From the NCBI GenBank assembly GCA_037974665.1, contig CM075770.1:6894501-6958500 (forward strand): 64,000 nt of DNA. The letters are read 5' to 3'. Below the pieces are notes generated by a model, which was not told the DNA's origin, did no database searches, and was given only the letters and a program-made list of their open reading frames with translations. The number at the start of each line of letters is the position of its first letter. Position 1 is the stretch's first letter. The stretch is from Ehretia macrophylla (taxonomy: Eukaryota; Streptophyta; Magnoliopsida; Boraginales; Ehretiaceae). Positions 53,063-62,748 of the stretch are shown here, one piece after another. A program made the translations under genes and the position numbers.

Positions 53063-53430
53063 AGGCAAATGATGTAGAAAGTGCATGAAAATTGGTAGCT
53101 TACTAGTTTTGCCAGTGTTGAACATTTTTCGCAGAAATAGGCCAAAGCTAATTTCGACTCTAAGGTCCTCAAAATGGCAAATCTTTGAAATGTGTCCAAA
53201 TCTGGAAATCTGGAAAAATGAAGCAGGTTTTGGCAGATGCACTGACCTTGTATAACGAACCAGATTTGACTTGGTAAATGATGTTCAAAATGTATGAAAT
53301 TTGGTGTGATACTATAATTTTCAGTTCTGGACATTTTTGTCAGAAATGGACCAAGGCTAAATCTGACCCTAAGGACATCAAAAACGTAAATTATCGAAAT
53401 CTGTGCAAATCTGGACAGTTTTGTGCTATC
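53063..53430 (+). repeat. Diverged tandem dimer inside the LTR (unit about 205-210 bp)
   Basis: Unit 1 contains AAATGATGTAGAAAGTGCATG, ACATTTTTCGCAGAAATAGG, CCAAAGCTAATTTCGACTCT and GTGTCCAAATCTGG. Unit 2 repeats the same order about 210 bp later as AAATGATGTTCAAAATGTATG, ACATTTTTGTCAGAAATGG, CCAAGGCTAAATCTGACCCT and TGTGCAAATCTGG. The same dimer occurs in every full-length LTR here, so the duplication predates the family's spread. Confidence 0.7.
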
Positions 53431-54186
53431 CCACTGTTTCGGCTATAACTAATGATCCTGAACTCCAAATAATGCAAGGTTTGTTTCTGATTTTAGTTCA
53501 CTTCTTAAGCTTTAATTTGACATCTTATTCACTGAAATTGGAGATTTTTTGCTTATCCTCATGATTGTGAGAGTATAGCCTATTGCAGTAAGGATTTCAC
53601 TTAGTTATATGCTTGGTAAAATTGTTGTAACGTCTCTTGTTGAATTAAATGCTTGGGATTGTGGATTTGGGTTGTTTTGTGGACTGTTTTGAATACTTGG
53701 GGATGTTTGAATTAATTTATGTATGGCTTGAGGATAATTTTGGGTTGACTTGAGGTTTAATCACACGGGTAAGCACGAAATGGAAACCCTAATGACTAGG
53801 TAGTCTTGCTAAGTGTTGATCATTTGGACATTGTGTGGAATTATATGCTTAGTAGGCTGCCCGTAGATGCCCTTATAGTCCTAAATGTGATTTTGATCAT
53901 TGCATGTTGACAAATAGGCTTTTCTTGCATCCGAGCCCACGTAGATGTTGTTGCATGTTATATAATCTTATTATTTGATTACGTGGACTTTGAATTGAGT
54001 TATATGACTTGATTTATGTGCGTTACATGGCTGTCCGTTTAATGTTCATATAACTCCATGAGTTTTTCAAGTGAAATTAATTGTTTATCCGTGCCTCGCT
54101 TGTTTACTTGTCAATGTGCAATCTTATGACTGTCCAAAGGCAACCTACTTTGTTGTCTTCGTAATGTGATATTTTAAATGTCATAA

Positions 54187-54396
54187 ATGTGCATTGCATA
54201 CAGGGTTGCACCCTTTCATTTCGGCATGGTAGCGATCACGCACACCGGGCGGCATCGGGCTTGCCGGTACACCTGTGACTACCATGGTCCCATTCCCTCT
54301 CTCGCTTGGGGGCTAGACTTCCTCAGAGAGTTGGGTTGTAGGATTTTGAGGTACATCCGGAGTACACCCACTTGGCGTGATATGGGGATGAATTGA
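54187..54396 (+). other. Recurrent 69-codon open frame inside 5' LTR (copy 6)
   Basis: ATG-initiated, beginning MCIAYRVAPFHFGM and containing PSLAWGLDFLRELGCRIL. Compared with the other copies it has several amino-acid changes, many explained by C-to-T change at CpG (for example R to C). That argues against protein-level constraint after insertion. The frame sits in the GC-richer part of the LTR that is the best conserved segment across all copies. Confidence 0.33.
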
Positions 54397-54785
54397 GGCC
54401 GGCCGCAACAACTGATACTAGAATTGATCTGAGAGCAAAAGCTCACCGTATCCTTTTTACTATGTGTATAAGTACTCTCGCTTGGATCCTAGAGGACCTC
54501 GGGGAGGAAAGGCTGGTTATTGCATTCTTTACTATTATATTACGTTATGTACTTGCTTGTGATACATATCATGCTTGCAAAAGGGTTTTCTTAAGATTGA
54601 ACCGGAAAATGAGTTTCAAAACCTATTTCTCGTTCCCTCTCGCTGAGTTCATAAGGACTCACCCTCTTTTATCATCTCAGGTGAAGAAGACCAAGAACAG
54701 GTACCTGAGGACGATGTGCCTAACGACGATTCCTTGGAGTGATTGCCTGTCTTGTGTGCTTTGCTTGATTTATGGCCATTTGTGA
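54393..54785 (+). other. Second open stretch in 5' LTR (about 130 codons, no initial ATG)
   Basis: It overlaps the last bases of the 69-codon frame and contains HRILFTMCISTLAW and MSFKTYFSFPLAEFIRTHPL. The first in-frame ATG is about 24 codons in. The middle has the typical splice-acceptor-like stretch CTTTTATCATCTCAG followed by GTGAAG at 54681. It is conserved in the 3' LTR. Coding is uncertain. Confidence 0.25.
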
Positions 54786-55389
54786 AAACTATGCAACTTG
54801 AAGACTGTTTCTTTCATGTTGCTTAATGTTGTAATGTAAAAGACCCCCGTTGTAATTTGGGGTCTCATTTTGGTTTGTACTGATATTTCTAGACAGACGC
54901 TAGATACTACTATGATCATTTTACTATTACTATTGCTAGTGGCTATAATAGGATTATGAAGTATTAGGTAAGGGCTAAGTAAAATGAACCGTCCAAACCT
55001 TAAACATGTACTCGCTATTAAGTTAAGATCAACAGGTACTTTTGTAATGAGGATAAACAAACAAACGAGACATAGTATCATGCTAGGTTATAAATCAAAC
55101 GAGACATCGAGATAACCAATAGGCATTTCAATTGATATTAAATAGTAATCCTAGTTGGAAATGAAATTGAGATTGGAAAAATTTGAGGCGTTAGAGAATT
55201 AGGCCAAACCAAAGAGCCCAATCACAGCCGTTATGCTGCCGGTTTTTCAAAAAATTTTAGAGTTTAGGCCGAAACGTTAAGTGTTAAATATTCATGAACG
55301 GTTAAGTACGAGACGTGACTTGAATGATTAGATCACACCCTAGTCTAACCTTTATAGGCCAGGTAAGGGCGTGACACCTTATACAAGAA

Positions 55390-55401
55390 TGGTATCAGAG
55401 C
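55390..55401 (+). other. Primer-binding site (initiator Met tRNA type)
   Basis: TGGTATCAGAGC matches the complement of the 3' end of plant initiator tRNA-Met and would prime minus-strand synthesis. It starts 13 nt after the LTR end at 55376, a longer spacer than the usual 0-5 nt. The LTR end is set independently by target-duplicated solo LTRs. Confidence 0.94.
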
Positions 55402-58169
55402 TTAGTTTAGTAACTAGGCATTAGTCGGGTTCAACTCTCGGATCGTAGGTAGAAGCCTTGAGATAATTATGATATCTTGTCTATATGTGTTAATGTGTGC
55501 TAATGTGCTTTAATTGTTTTGAACATCGAATATTATGTGCCTTTGCGGACCATATGTATTCTATATCATGCACACCAACACGTTCTCAATAATGCATGCA
55601 TGCTTTTATACTCCTTCCTTGATACATGTGCATGTTATATAACCGTGAATGACTGTTTATACACATAGATAGTTAGGATTAGGACTTTCAGGGAAGTGAA
55701 TCTGTGCAGGATGAACGAAAAGGCTCGGTTAGAGATTTCTGGCATCTTTATAGGTACTCGATGGATCGTATGTATTATTGGATATGTATATATATAAAAT
55801 GCGTAGCACAGATATAATTGTTGAGGTAAAATTATCTCCTTATCTTTGGAATATATATGCCTGTGATTAAGTTATCAAATTTATAGCTATAAAGTTCTTG
55901 ATTCTGTTAAACCGATCTTCTAATTGTGGTTCAAGAATAAATGTTAAGGACATACAACTTTCCTTAGATATAAGAATATACTATTGGACATGTGGAGTAA
56001 TATATATATGTTCATATGCTTATAATGGAAGTTTGACTTAGGAGTTGCTTTTGAATTAAATTATTATATCTTAAAATGGTATAATAGACTATTTATATGA
56101 TCGAATCCTTACTTGATTGGAATTAAGCATCGTTGAACCTAATAAGGTGTATATTAACGAGTTTCAAGTTCACTCAATGGTAAGATTGTGACCTAGAAAT
56201 TAAGAGATGAACTCGTGGAAATTGACGATAGGGGTTAGATTATTAAGGTGTGAATAGTGTGTTTAAGTAACTTAACAATGGATAACCTCAAGACATGTAG
56301 GCAACTATGGTGACTGAGTTTAACAAGGTTGATGAATCTTTAGTATAACAAGATATGGGGATATTGGAATCGAGGAATTCGTGTAACTAGAACTCATGTT
56401 CGGAAGACTACACCTAAATGTTAGGTCGAATGGAAGTGTAAGGTATTGAATTATGTATTAGATGACTAATGTTGCTAAGGTCCTAAGTTGGATATTGGTG
56501 ATATTAAGAATCATGGTATCAAATTGTTGCCCCTCGGATTTAGTTGTGATTATGTGAAGTAAGACCGATGGACCTAGTATATAAACCATGGAAATGAGAT
56601 TAAAGCATTTGGTTGCAAAGTGGAGTCGTTAGGATATGATTAGTAATCCTAAATAGTTAATAGTGAGTATGCATGATGATTCATGGTGAACCCTAGGACC
56701 TAAGGTCATTGAGACTTGATGCTCTTAGCTAGTTGAACATGTAAATGAAGAGAGTAAGATTCCATATAGTTAAGATAGAGATGAATTAGAGTCATGATGA
56801 CCCAAGAGACTGTTGTTAGACAACCATATTATGTGCACCGTTTCACGTCTAGAAACTAGCCGTTGGTAGACTTCGAATCGTGGCTATTGAATAAAGGGTG
56901 AATCTTGTAGTGTTAGTTAAATAAGTGGTTGATTACTTTTGAAGTTCTATTAGGTTATGAATGAAGGATGCCTCGTGGTCATAATTCTTATGTTGATACA
57001 ACCCTGAAGTTATTCCGTGTAAGTATCTTATGAGCTAGATCATTTCGGTACCCATTTATAGTCCTAGGATTGTTGTTGTATGACCGGTAACCTAGTAGAG
57101 AATTGATATCACTTACATGACTATGAACCCAGCTTAGTAACATTAATGTTGAAGATATATTGGGGGGGCATTAAGTGTTCAAAGGAATGACTAGTTCGCT
57201 AAGTGAGTAGGACCATTGTCTCCTTAAGTATGACATAACATTGGGTTGAGGTGAGTGAAATTTATTTGAGATTGAAACTATTTGCCTTAGGAGCCTTGGT
57301 TAAGATTTAAGGAAATTCTGAGGCCTTGTGATTTGAAAATACATATTTGAATAAGGAAATAATTGTGGATCACAAGCTGATGAAGCTTACTTGAAAAGTT
57401 GAACTAGTGCTACATGATTAGTTTACCCATGCAATTTCAATGGCAATTTGTTGGTGGTACTTAATAAACCTTAGAATTCGAGTTTAATAAATCTCAACGG
57501 TCTTCCTCCTTGATTACAAGCGTGAAGGTTAACGAAGCTGAGAAAGGATGTTAGTGAATAGGAGTTTGTAACCGGGAGACTTGTCATTAGCAGATTTGTT
57601 AACCCAATGTACCTACGAGATAAGGACTATGATACTATCGATAGATGATGATTGAGATGGATTAGTTTGTTTGGTGAGTTCTTTCTGAAAATAGAGTTGT
57701 ATTGTGGAAATGATCCATAAGTTGTATATGTCCTACATGTTAACAGTTTTGAAACTGGTTGATAGGATATATAAATCGGATATAGACCTATCATCTTGAA
57801 ATTGGTGTATGTCACCATAGAATCATGGTATTATTGTGATATTCCTTTTGAGGTATGGATGCGAGATTGATACAATATGAGTCATGATTTTGGAGTTATA
57901 GTTATATTGTTAGAATACCGATGCAGCTTTGATGACTATGTTTGGAGATTCTAACCTTAGTTAATGAACTCGACCTTAAGATTAATTGGAGAAAATAGAG
58001 TTGTTCAAAGGAACGAACTGTAAATGTAGGGGTCACACCGAATTAAATGATTGGAGAAAGCTAGGAAGTGAATTCGTTGTGGTAAGAGAGATCACAGAGC
58101 AAAGGACGACCCGAAGTTGGAAAATAACAAAGGTCAGAATCCGTTTAAATGACCTCAATATGTAAGAAT

Positions 58170-58188
58170 GAATTTCGGGACGAAATTC
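58170..58188 (+). other. Inverted repeat beside the polypurine tract, with end-of-pol-like reading
   Basis: GAATTTCGGGACGAAATTC is an 8-bp perfect inverted repeat around GGA. It is kept in the minus-strand copies (14336-14354 and 24534-24552). Read in frame it gives EFRDEI, continuing as LL into the polypurine tract. From memory this closely resembles the C-terminal residues and following PPT of plant Ty3/gypsy (Tekay/Del-type) polyproteins, so it may be the last remnant of pol. Confidence 0.6.
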
Positions 58189-58192
58189 TTTT

Positions 58193-58205
58193 AAGGAGGA
58201 GAGGA
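58193..58205 (+). other. Polypurine tract
   Basis: AAGGAGGAGAGGA abuts the first base of the 3' LTR (TGTGAGG at 58206). It is the expected RNase H-resistant primer for plus-strand synthesis. Confidence 0.93.
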
Positions 58206-60696
58206 TGTGAGGCCCAACCCCGAATAACGTGTGTTACCTTGATTTGTGTGCCATAGACCAAGAATGATATGACTGACCTTGGATTACATGCCCTGTCTCG
58301 ATTTTCATGCATGCCTCGTCATACGTGCCTTGACCTAGAATCGTGTGCCCTAATCTAGATTTGCGTGCCTTGACCTAGGTTTAAGAATTGTGTTCGTTTT
58401 GTGTGCCACGCATTGAATGATGTGCATTCATTTAGGGTTGCGTGCATTTACTTGGAAAACGCGCGTTCATCTCGTAATTCGTGCCCTAACTCGTAGTGCG
58501 TGCCCTAGACCTAGGAAAGCGTGCCCTCACGCTAATCAAGAAAGCATCTTACACGAGGCACTAGATCATTAATTAATCCTATAAAATCCACTAACTATTA
58601 TTAAATTACCAATTCAACCCACTAGAAGACAAAATCTCACAAAAAGCTAGACATTCCTTATTCTTTTTGCACTTTCAAGACACAATTAAATAATACTCTA
58701 ATAGATGACAAAAATTCAGAATTTTTATAGCCTTGGCCAACCAACTAGGTGGTATTTGTGCATGTGTGCTCAATTCAAATTGATTCTAGACAAACTATGA
58801 CAAAAACATTTAACAATGCATAAAAAAATTGCTCAAACTTCCTCAAAATTCCACCTTGCTCGACCAAACCCTCTTTGCCCATACTAGGAATTTCAAATAT
58901 GCTCTTGGAGACACAAAAAAGCTGAATCATCAAGCTCAAGGCCGACCACATGCATGAAGAAGTGCAAAAGCTTTATTCTTTGTCATATTCTCTCATTTTC
59001 CTCTCAATCTTCTCTCTCTCCCTCTCATTTTTCTCTCTATCTCTCTGCCTTGGCTGAGTTTCTCACCTTCCTAGCTCATCTTCTTCACACTATAGTTGAT
59101 CAAGACAAGCAACAAGCAAGAGGCTCGACCAAACTAGCTAGGATGCGAAAATCACACATGCATGCTCCTTGAGTCTTCATTTCGGCCCTAGGTGAGTTTT
59201 TAAGCTTCCATTTCTTTTCTTCTTGTTCTAACCACATTCATGTACTAAGAGCTTGGTCACTAAGCTAGGAAAAATAGAGAAAGTCAAGTTGGGATCTCGG
59301 CTAGGCAAAGAAGAAGAAGAAAATTGTGCTTCAACAAGTTTTTGTGCATCTTCTTGTTGATTTGCTAAGGTGAGGGCTAAAACCTTTTGAAAATCCTTCA
59401 AAAATCCACATGCATGCTCTTAAATGTATGTCTTTGCTTCTGTTTTTGAGTTATATGTTCGTTCATAAGCTTTTGCAACCATGCATGGCAAGATTTTGGC
59501 TTGAAGATGATGATAGGTGAACTCGGATTATGTGACAGCTCTCTGACCTGTTGTTTCGAGGTGAGTTTGGCTAGGAAAATGATGTTTAAAATGCATGAAA
59601 ATTGGTAGCTGACTATTTTTTCCAGTTTTGAACATTTTTTTCAGAAATAGGCCAAAGCTAATTTCGACTCTAAGGTCCTCAAAATGGCAAATCTTTGAAA
59701 TGTGTCCAAATCTGGAAATCTGGAAAAATGAAACAGGTTTTGGCAGATGCACTGATCTTGTAGAACGAACCCTATTTGACTTAGTAAATGATTTCAAAAA
59801 TGCATTAAATTTGTTATACTGCTAGATTTTTCAGTTCTGAACATTTTTGTCAGAAATGGACTAAGGCTAAAACTGACCCTAAGGACCTCAAAAACGTCAA
59901 TTATTAAATTGTGTGCAAATCTGGACAGTTTTGTGCTATCCCACTGTTTTGGCTATAACTAATGATCCCGAATTCCAAATGATGCAAGGTTTGTTTCTGA
60001 TTTTAGTTCACTTCTTAAGATTTAATTTGACATCCTATTCACTGAAATTGGAGATTGTTTGCTTGTCCTCATGTTTGTGAGAATACAGCCTATTGCAGTA
60101 AGGATTTCACTTAGTTATATGCTTGGTAAAATTGTTATAACTTCTCTGGTTGAATTAAATACTTGGGATTGTGGCTTTGGGCTGTTGTGTGGACTGTTTT
60201 GAATACTTGGGGATGTTTGAATTAATTGATGTATGGCTTGAGGATGATTTTGGGTTGACTTGAGGTTTAATCACACGGGTAAGTACGAAATGGAAACCCT
60301 AATGACTAGGTAGTCTTGCTAAGTGTTGATCATTTGAACATTGTGTGGAATTATATGCTTAGTAGGCTGACCGTAGATGCCCTTATAATTCTAAATGTGA
60401 TTTTGATCATTGCATGTTGACAAATAGGCTTTTCTTGCATCCGAGCTCACGTAGATGTTGTTGCATGTTATATAATCTTATTATTTTATTACGCGGACTT
60501 TGAATTGAGTTATATGACTTGATTTATGTGCGTTACATGGCTGTCCGTTTAATATTCATATAACTCCATGAGCTTTTCAAGTGAAATTACTTGTTTATCC
60601 ATGCCTCTCTTGTTTACTTGTCAATGTGCAATCTTATGACTGTCCGGAGGCAACCTACTTTCCTGTCCTCCTAATGTGATATTTTAAATGTCATAA

Positions 60697-60906
60697 ATGT
60701 GCATTGCATATAAGGTTGCAACCTTTCATTTCGGCATGGTAGCGAACACGCACACCGGGCGGCATCGGGCTTGCCGGTGCACCCGTGACTACCATGGTCC
60801 CATTCCCTCTCTCGCTTGGGGGCTAGACTTCCTCGGAGAGTTGGGTCGTAGGATTTCGGGGTACATCCGGAGTACACCCACTTGGCGTGATATGGGGATG
60901 ATTTGA
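60697..60906 (+). other. Recurrent 69-codon open frame inside 3' LTR (copy 7)
   Basis: ATG-initiated, beginning MCIAYKVATFHFGM and containing PSLAWGLDFLGELGRRIS, which appears closest to the family consensus. It is followed by the overlapping open stretch 60903-61295. Function is unknown. Confidence 0.35.
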
Positions 60907-61295
60907 GGCCGGCCGCAACAACTGATACTGGAATTGATCTGAGAGCAAAAGCTCACCGTATCCTTTTTACTATGTGTATAAGTACTCTCGCTTGGACCCT
61001 AGAGGACCTCGGGGAGGAAAGACTGGTAATTGCGTTCTTTACTATTATATTACGTTATGTACTTGCTTGTGATACACATCATGCTTGCAAAAGGGTTTTC
61101 ATAAGATTGAACCGGAAAATGAGTTTCAAAACCTATTTCTCGTTCCCCCTCGCTGAGTTCATAAGGACTCACCCTCTTTTATCATCTCAGGTGAAGAAGA
61201 CCAAGAACAGGTACCCGAGGACGATGTGCCTAACGACGATTCCTTGGAGTGATTGCCTGTCCTGTGTGCTTTGCTTGATTTATGGCCATTTGTGA
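60903..61295 (+). other. Second open stretch in 3' LTR (about 130 codons, no initial ATG)
   Basis: Counterpart of 54393-54785, with the same length and only scattered amino-acid differences. It begins without ATG. The shared openness may simply reflect recent common origin of the two LTRs. Confidence 0.25.
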
Positions 61296-61886
61296 AAACT
61301 ATGCTACTTGAAGACTGTTTCTTTCATGTTGCTTAATGTTGTAATGTAAAAGACCCCCGTTGTAATTTGGGGTCTCATTTTGGTTTGTACTGATATTTCT
61401 AGACAGACGCTAGATACTACTATGGTCGTTTTACTATTACTATTGCTAGTGGCTATAATAGGATTATGAAGTATTAGGTAAGGGCTAAGTAAAATGAACC
61501 GTCCAAACCTTAAACAGGTACTCGCTATTAAATTAATATCAACATGAACTTTTGTAACGAGGATAAACAAATAAACGAGACATAGCATCATGCTAGGTTA
61601 TAAATCAAACGAGACATCGAGATAACCAATAGGCGTTTCAATTGATGTTAAATAGTAATCCTAGTTGGAAATGAAATTGAGATTGGAAAAATTTGAGGTG
61701 TTAGACAATTAGGCCAAACCAAATAGCCCAATTACAACCGTTACGCTGCCGGTTTTCCGAAAAATTTTGGAGTTTAGGCCGAAACGTTAAGTGTTAAATC
61801 TTCATGAACGGTTAAGTATGAGACGTGACTTGAATGATTGGATCATACCCTAGTATAACCTTTATAGGTCGGGTTGGGGCATGACA

Positions 61887-62670
61887 ACTTTACTTCACGT
61901 AGAGGCTGGGCCCGCAAACCGAGGGCGTAGGGCTTGGGACCAGGACTCCGTTGCTCCGGTGACCATAACTTTCGGTGCGTAAGGAGTTTCGCGGCGCATA
62001 GTATACCGTTGGAAAGCTCTCCGAGAGCTCTACGACGGGGGTAGTAAACCTACTCGGGCGCGCCTATTTTTGGAGCCAAAAATTGAATATTTTCATCAAT
62101 TTTGGGTCGCTTTTCTTCTTTTGCACTATTTTTCCATCCGGAATTGTACATCGTGAGCCGCAAAAAGGACGACAATGTAATCCATCATATTTCTATTATT
62201 GAATCCCAAGGCATATTGGGCAAGACAACTTCGCTTCACGTAGAGGCTGGGCCCGCAAACCGTGGGCGTGGGGCTTGGGACCAGGTCTGCGTCGCTCCGG
62301 TGCCCAAAACCTTTGATCCGTAAAGAGTTACGAGGCGCGCAGCATACCGTTGGAAAGATCTCGAGAGATCTACGACGGGGGCAGCAAGCCTGCTCAACTG
62401 AGCATGTTTTCGGAGCCAAAAATCGGTCACTTTCATCAGTTTTGGGACACTTTTATGCTTTTTCGTTATTTTTCCGTCCCGAACCGTACGTCGTGCAACG
62501 CAAAAACGACGGCAACCTAATCCATCACATTTCTATTACCGAATCCAGCGGCATCTTGGTCAAGACAACTTCACTTCACGTAGAGGCCAGGCCAGCAAAC
62601 TGAGGGCGTGGGGCTTGGGACCAGGTCTCTGTCACTCTGGTGCCCATAACTTTTGATCTGTAAGGAGTTA
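61887..62670. repeat. 340-bp satellite array, block 5 (about 2.3 monomers)
   Basis: It resumes the satellite after the plus-strand element with ACTTTACTTCACGTAGAGG and ends at AAGGAGTTA, where the 78-bp LTR remnant lies. Same orientation as all other blocks. Confidence 0.95.
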
Positions 62671-62748
62671 TGTGAGGCTCGACCTCGATTTGCGTAATGT
62701 TTAGATCACACCCTAGTCTAACCTTTATAAGCCGGGTTGGGCGTGACA
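62671..62748 (+). mobile_element. 78-bp mini-LTR remnant keeping both LTR termini
   Basis: It begins TGTGAGGCTCGACCTCG (LTR start) and ends GCCGGGTTGGGCGTGACA (LTR end), with the last segment containing TTAGATCACACCCTAGTCTA. Only about 25-30 bp of the start and 50 bp of the end remain; the roughly 3.6-kb middle is gone. On the right, satellite resumes with TTTGAAGCCC, about 79 bp further along the monomer than where it stopped on the left, so there is no target duplication. Confidence 0.9.

Larger units (their letters stand above)
51682..55376 (+). mobile_element. 5' LTR of plus-strand LARD-like element
   Basis: It starts TGTGAGGCCCGACCCCG and ends GGGCGTGACA, matching the ends defined by the target-duplicated solo LTR at 39473-43040. 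In order it holds U3 subrepeats (about 51700-52010), a candidate TATA box (52056), a CT-rich tract (52477-52536), a diverged internal dimer (about 53063-53430), the GC-richer block with the 69-codon frame (54187-54396) and a second open stretch. Confidence 0.94.
55377..58205 (+). mobile_element. Internal domain of plus-strand LARD-like element (non-coding)
   Basis: About 2.83 kb of AT-rich DNA between the LTRs. The longest open stretch on either strand is about 60 codons and none resembles a retroviral-type domain. It matches the minus-strand element A internal domain (14319-15663 plus 19243-20803) along its length, so the non-coding state is a property of the family rather than decay of a single copy. 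Confidence 0.9.
51682..61886 (+). mobile_element. Complete LARD-like LTR retrotransposon (non-autonomous)
   Basis: The element has two direct LTRs of about 3.7 kb (51682-55376 and 58206-61886), a PBS, a 2.8-kb internal domain and a polypurine tract. Very long LTRs with a non-coding internal domain are the definition of large retrotransposon derivatives. No gag, protease, RT, RNase H or integrase frame exists in either strand of the internal domain. Movement would require proteins from an autonomous relative. The two LTRs are similar but not identical; in a stretch of about 230 bp near 53880 versus 60390 I counted roughly eight substitutions, so insertion is not very recent. The EFRDEIL-like reading before the polypurine tract suggests a Ty3/gypsy parent. 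A 5-bp target duplication is not evident. Confidence 0.93.
58206..61886 (+). mobile_element. 3' LTR of plus-strand LARD-like element
   Basis: It begins TGTGAGGCCCAACCCCG directly after the polypurine tract and ends GGGGCATGACA. It carries the same sequence features as the 5' LTR at matching offsets: TATA-like at 58580, CT tract at 58988, the dimer at about 59570-59930 and the open frame at 60697. The right junction with satellite is blurred by shared GACA (LTR ATGACA, satellite AAGACAACTT). Confidence 0.93.

Noticed and set aside
55388-55402. tRNA gene at the initiator-tRNA-like sequence
   Set aside because: Only the 12-nt primer-binding complement is present; no cloverleaf surrounds it.
55377-58205. 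Degenerate gag-pol in the internal domain
   Set aside because: No reverse transcriptase, integrase, protease or zinc-knuckle motif could be seen in any frame; only the EFRDEIL-like end remnant is suggestive.
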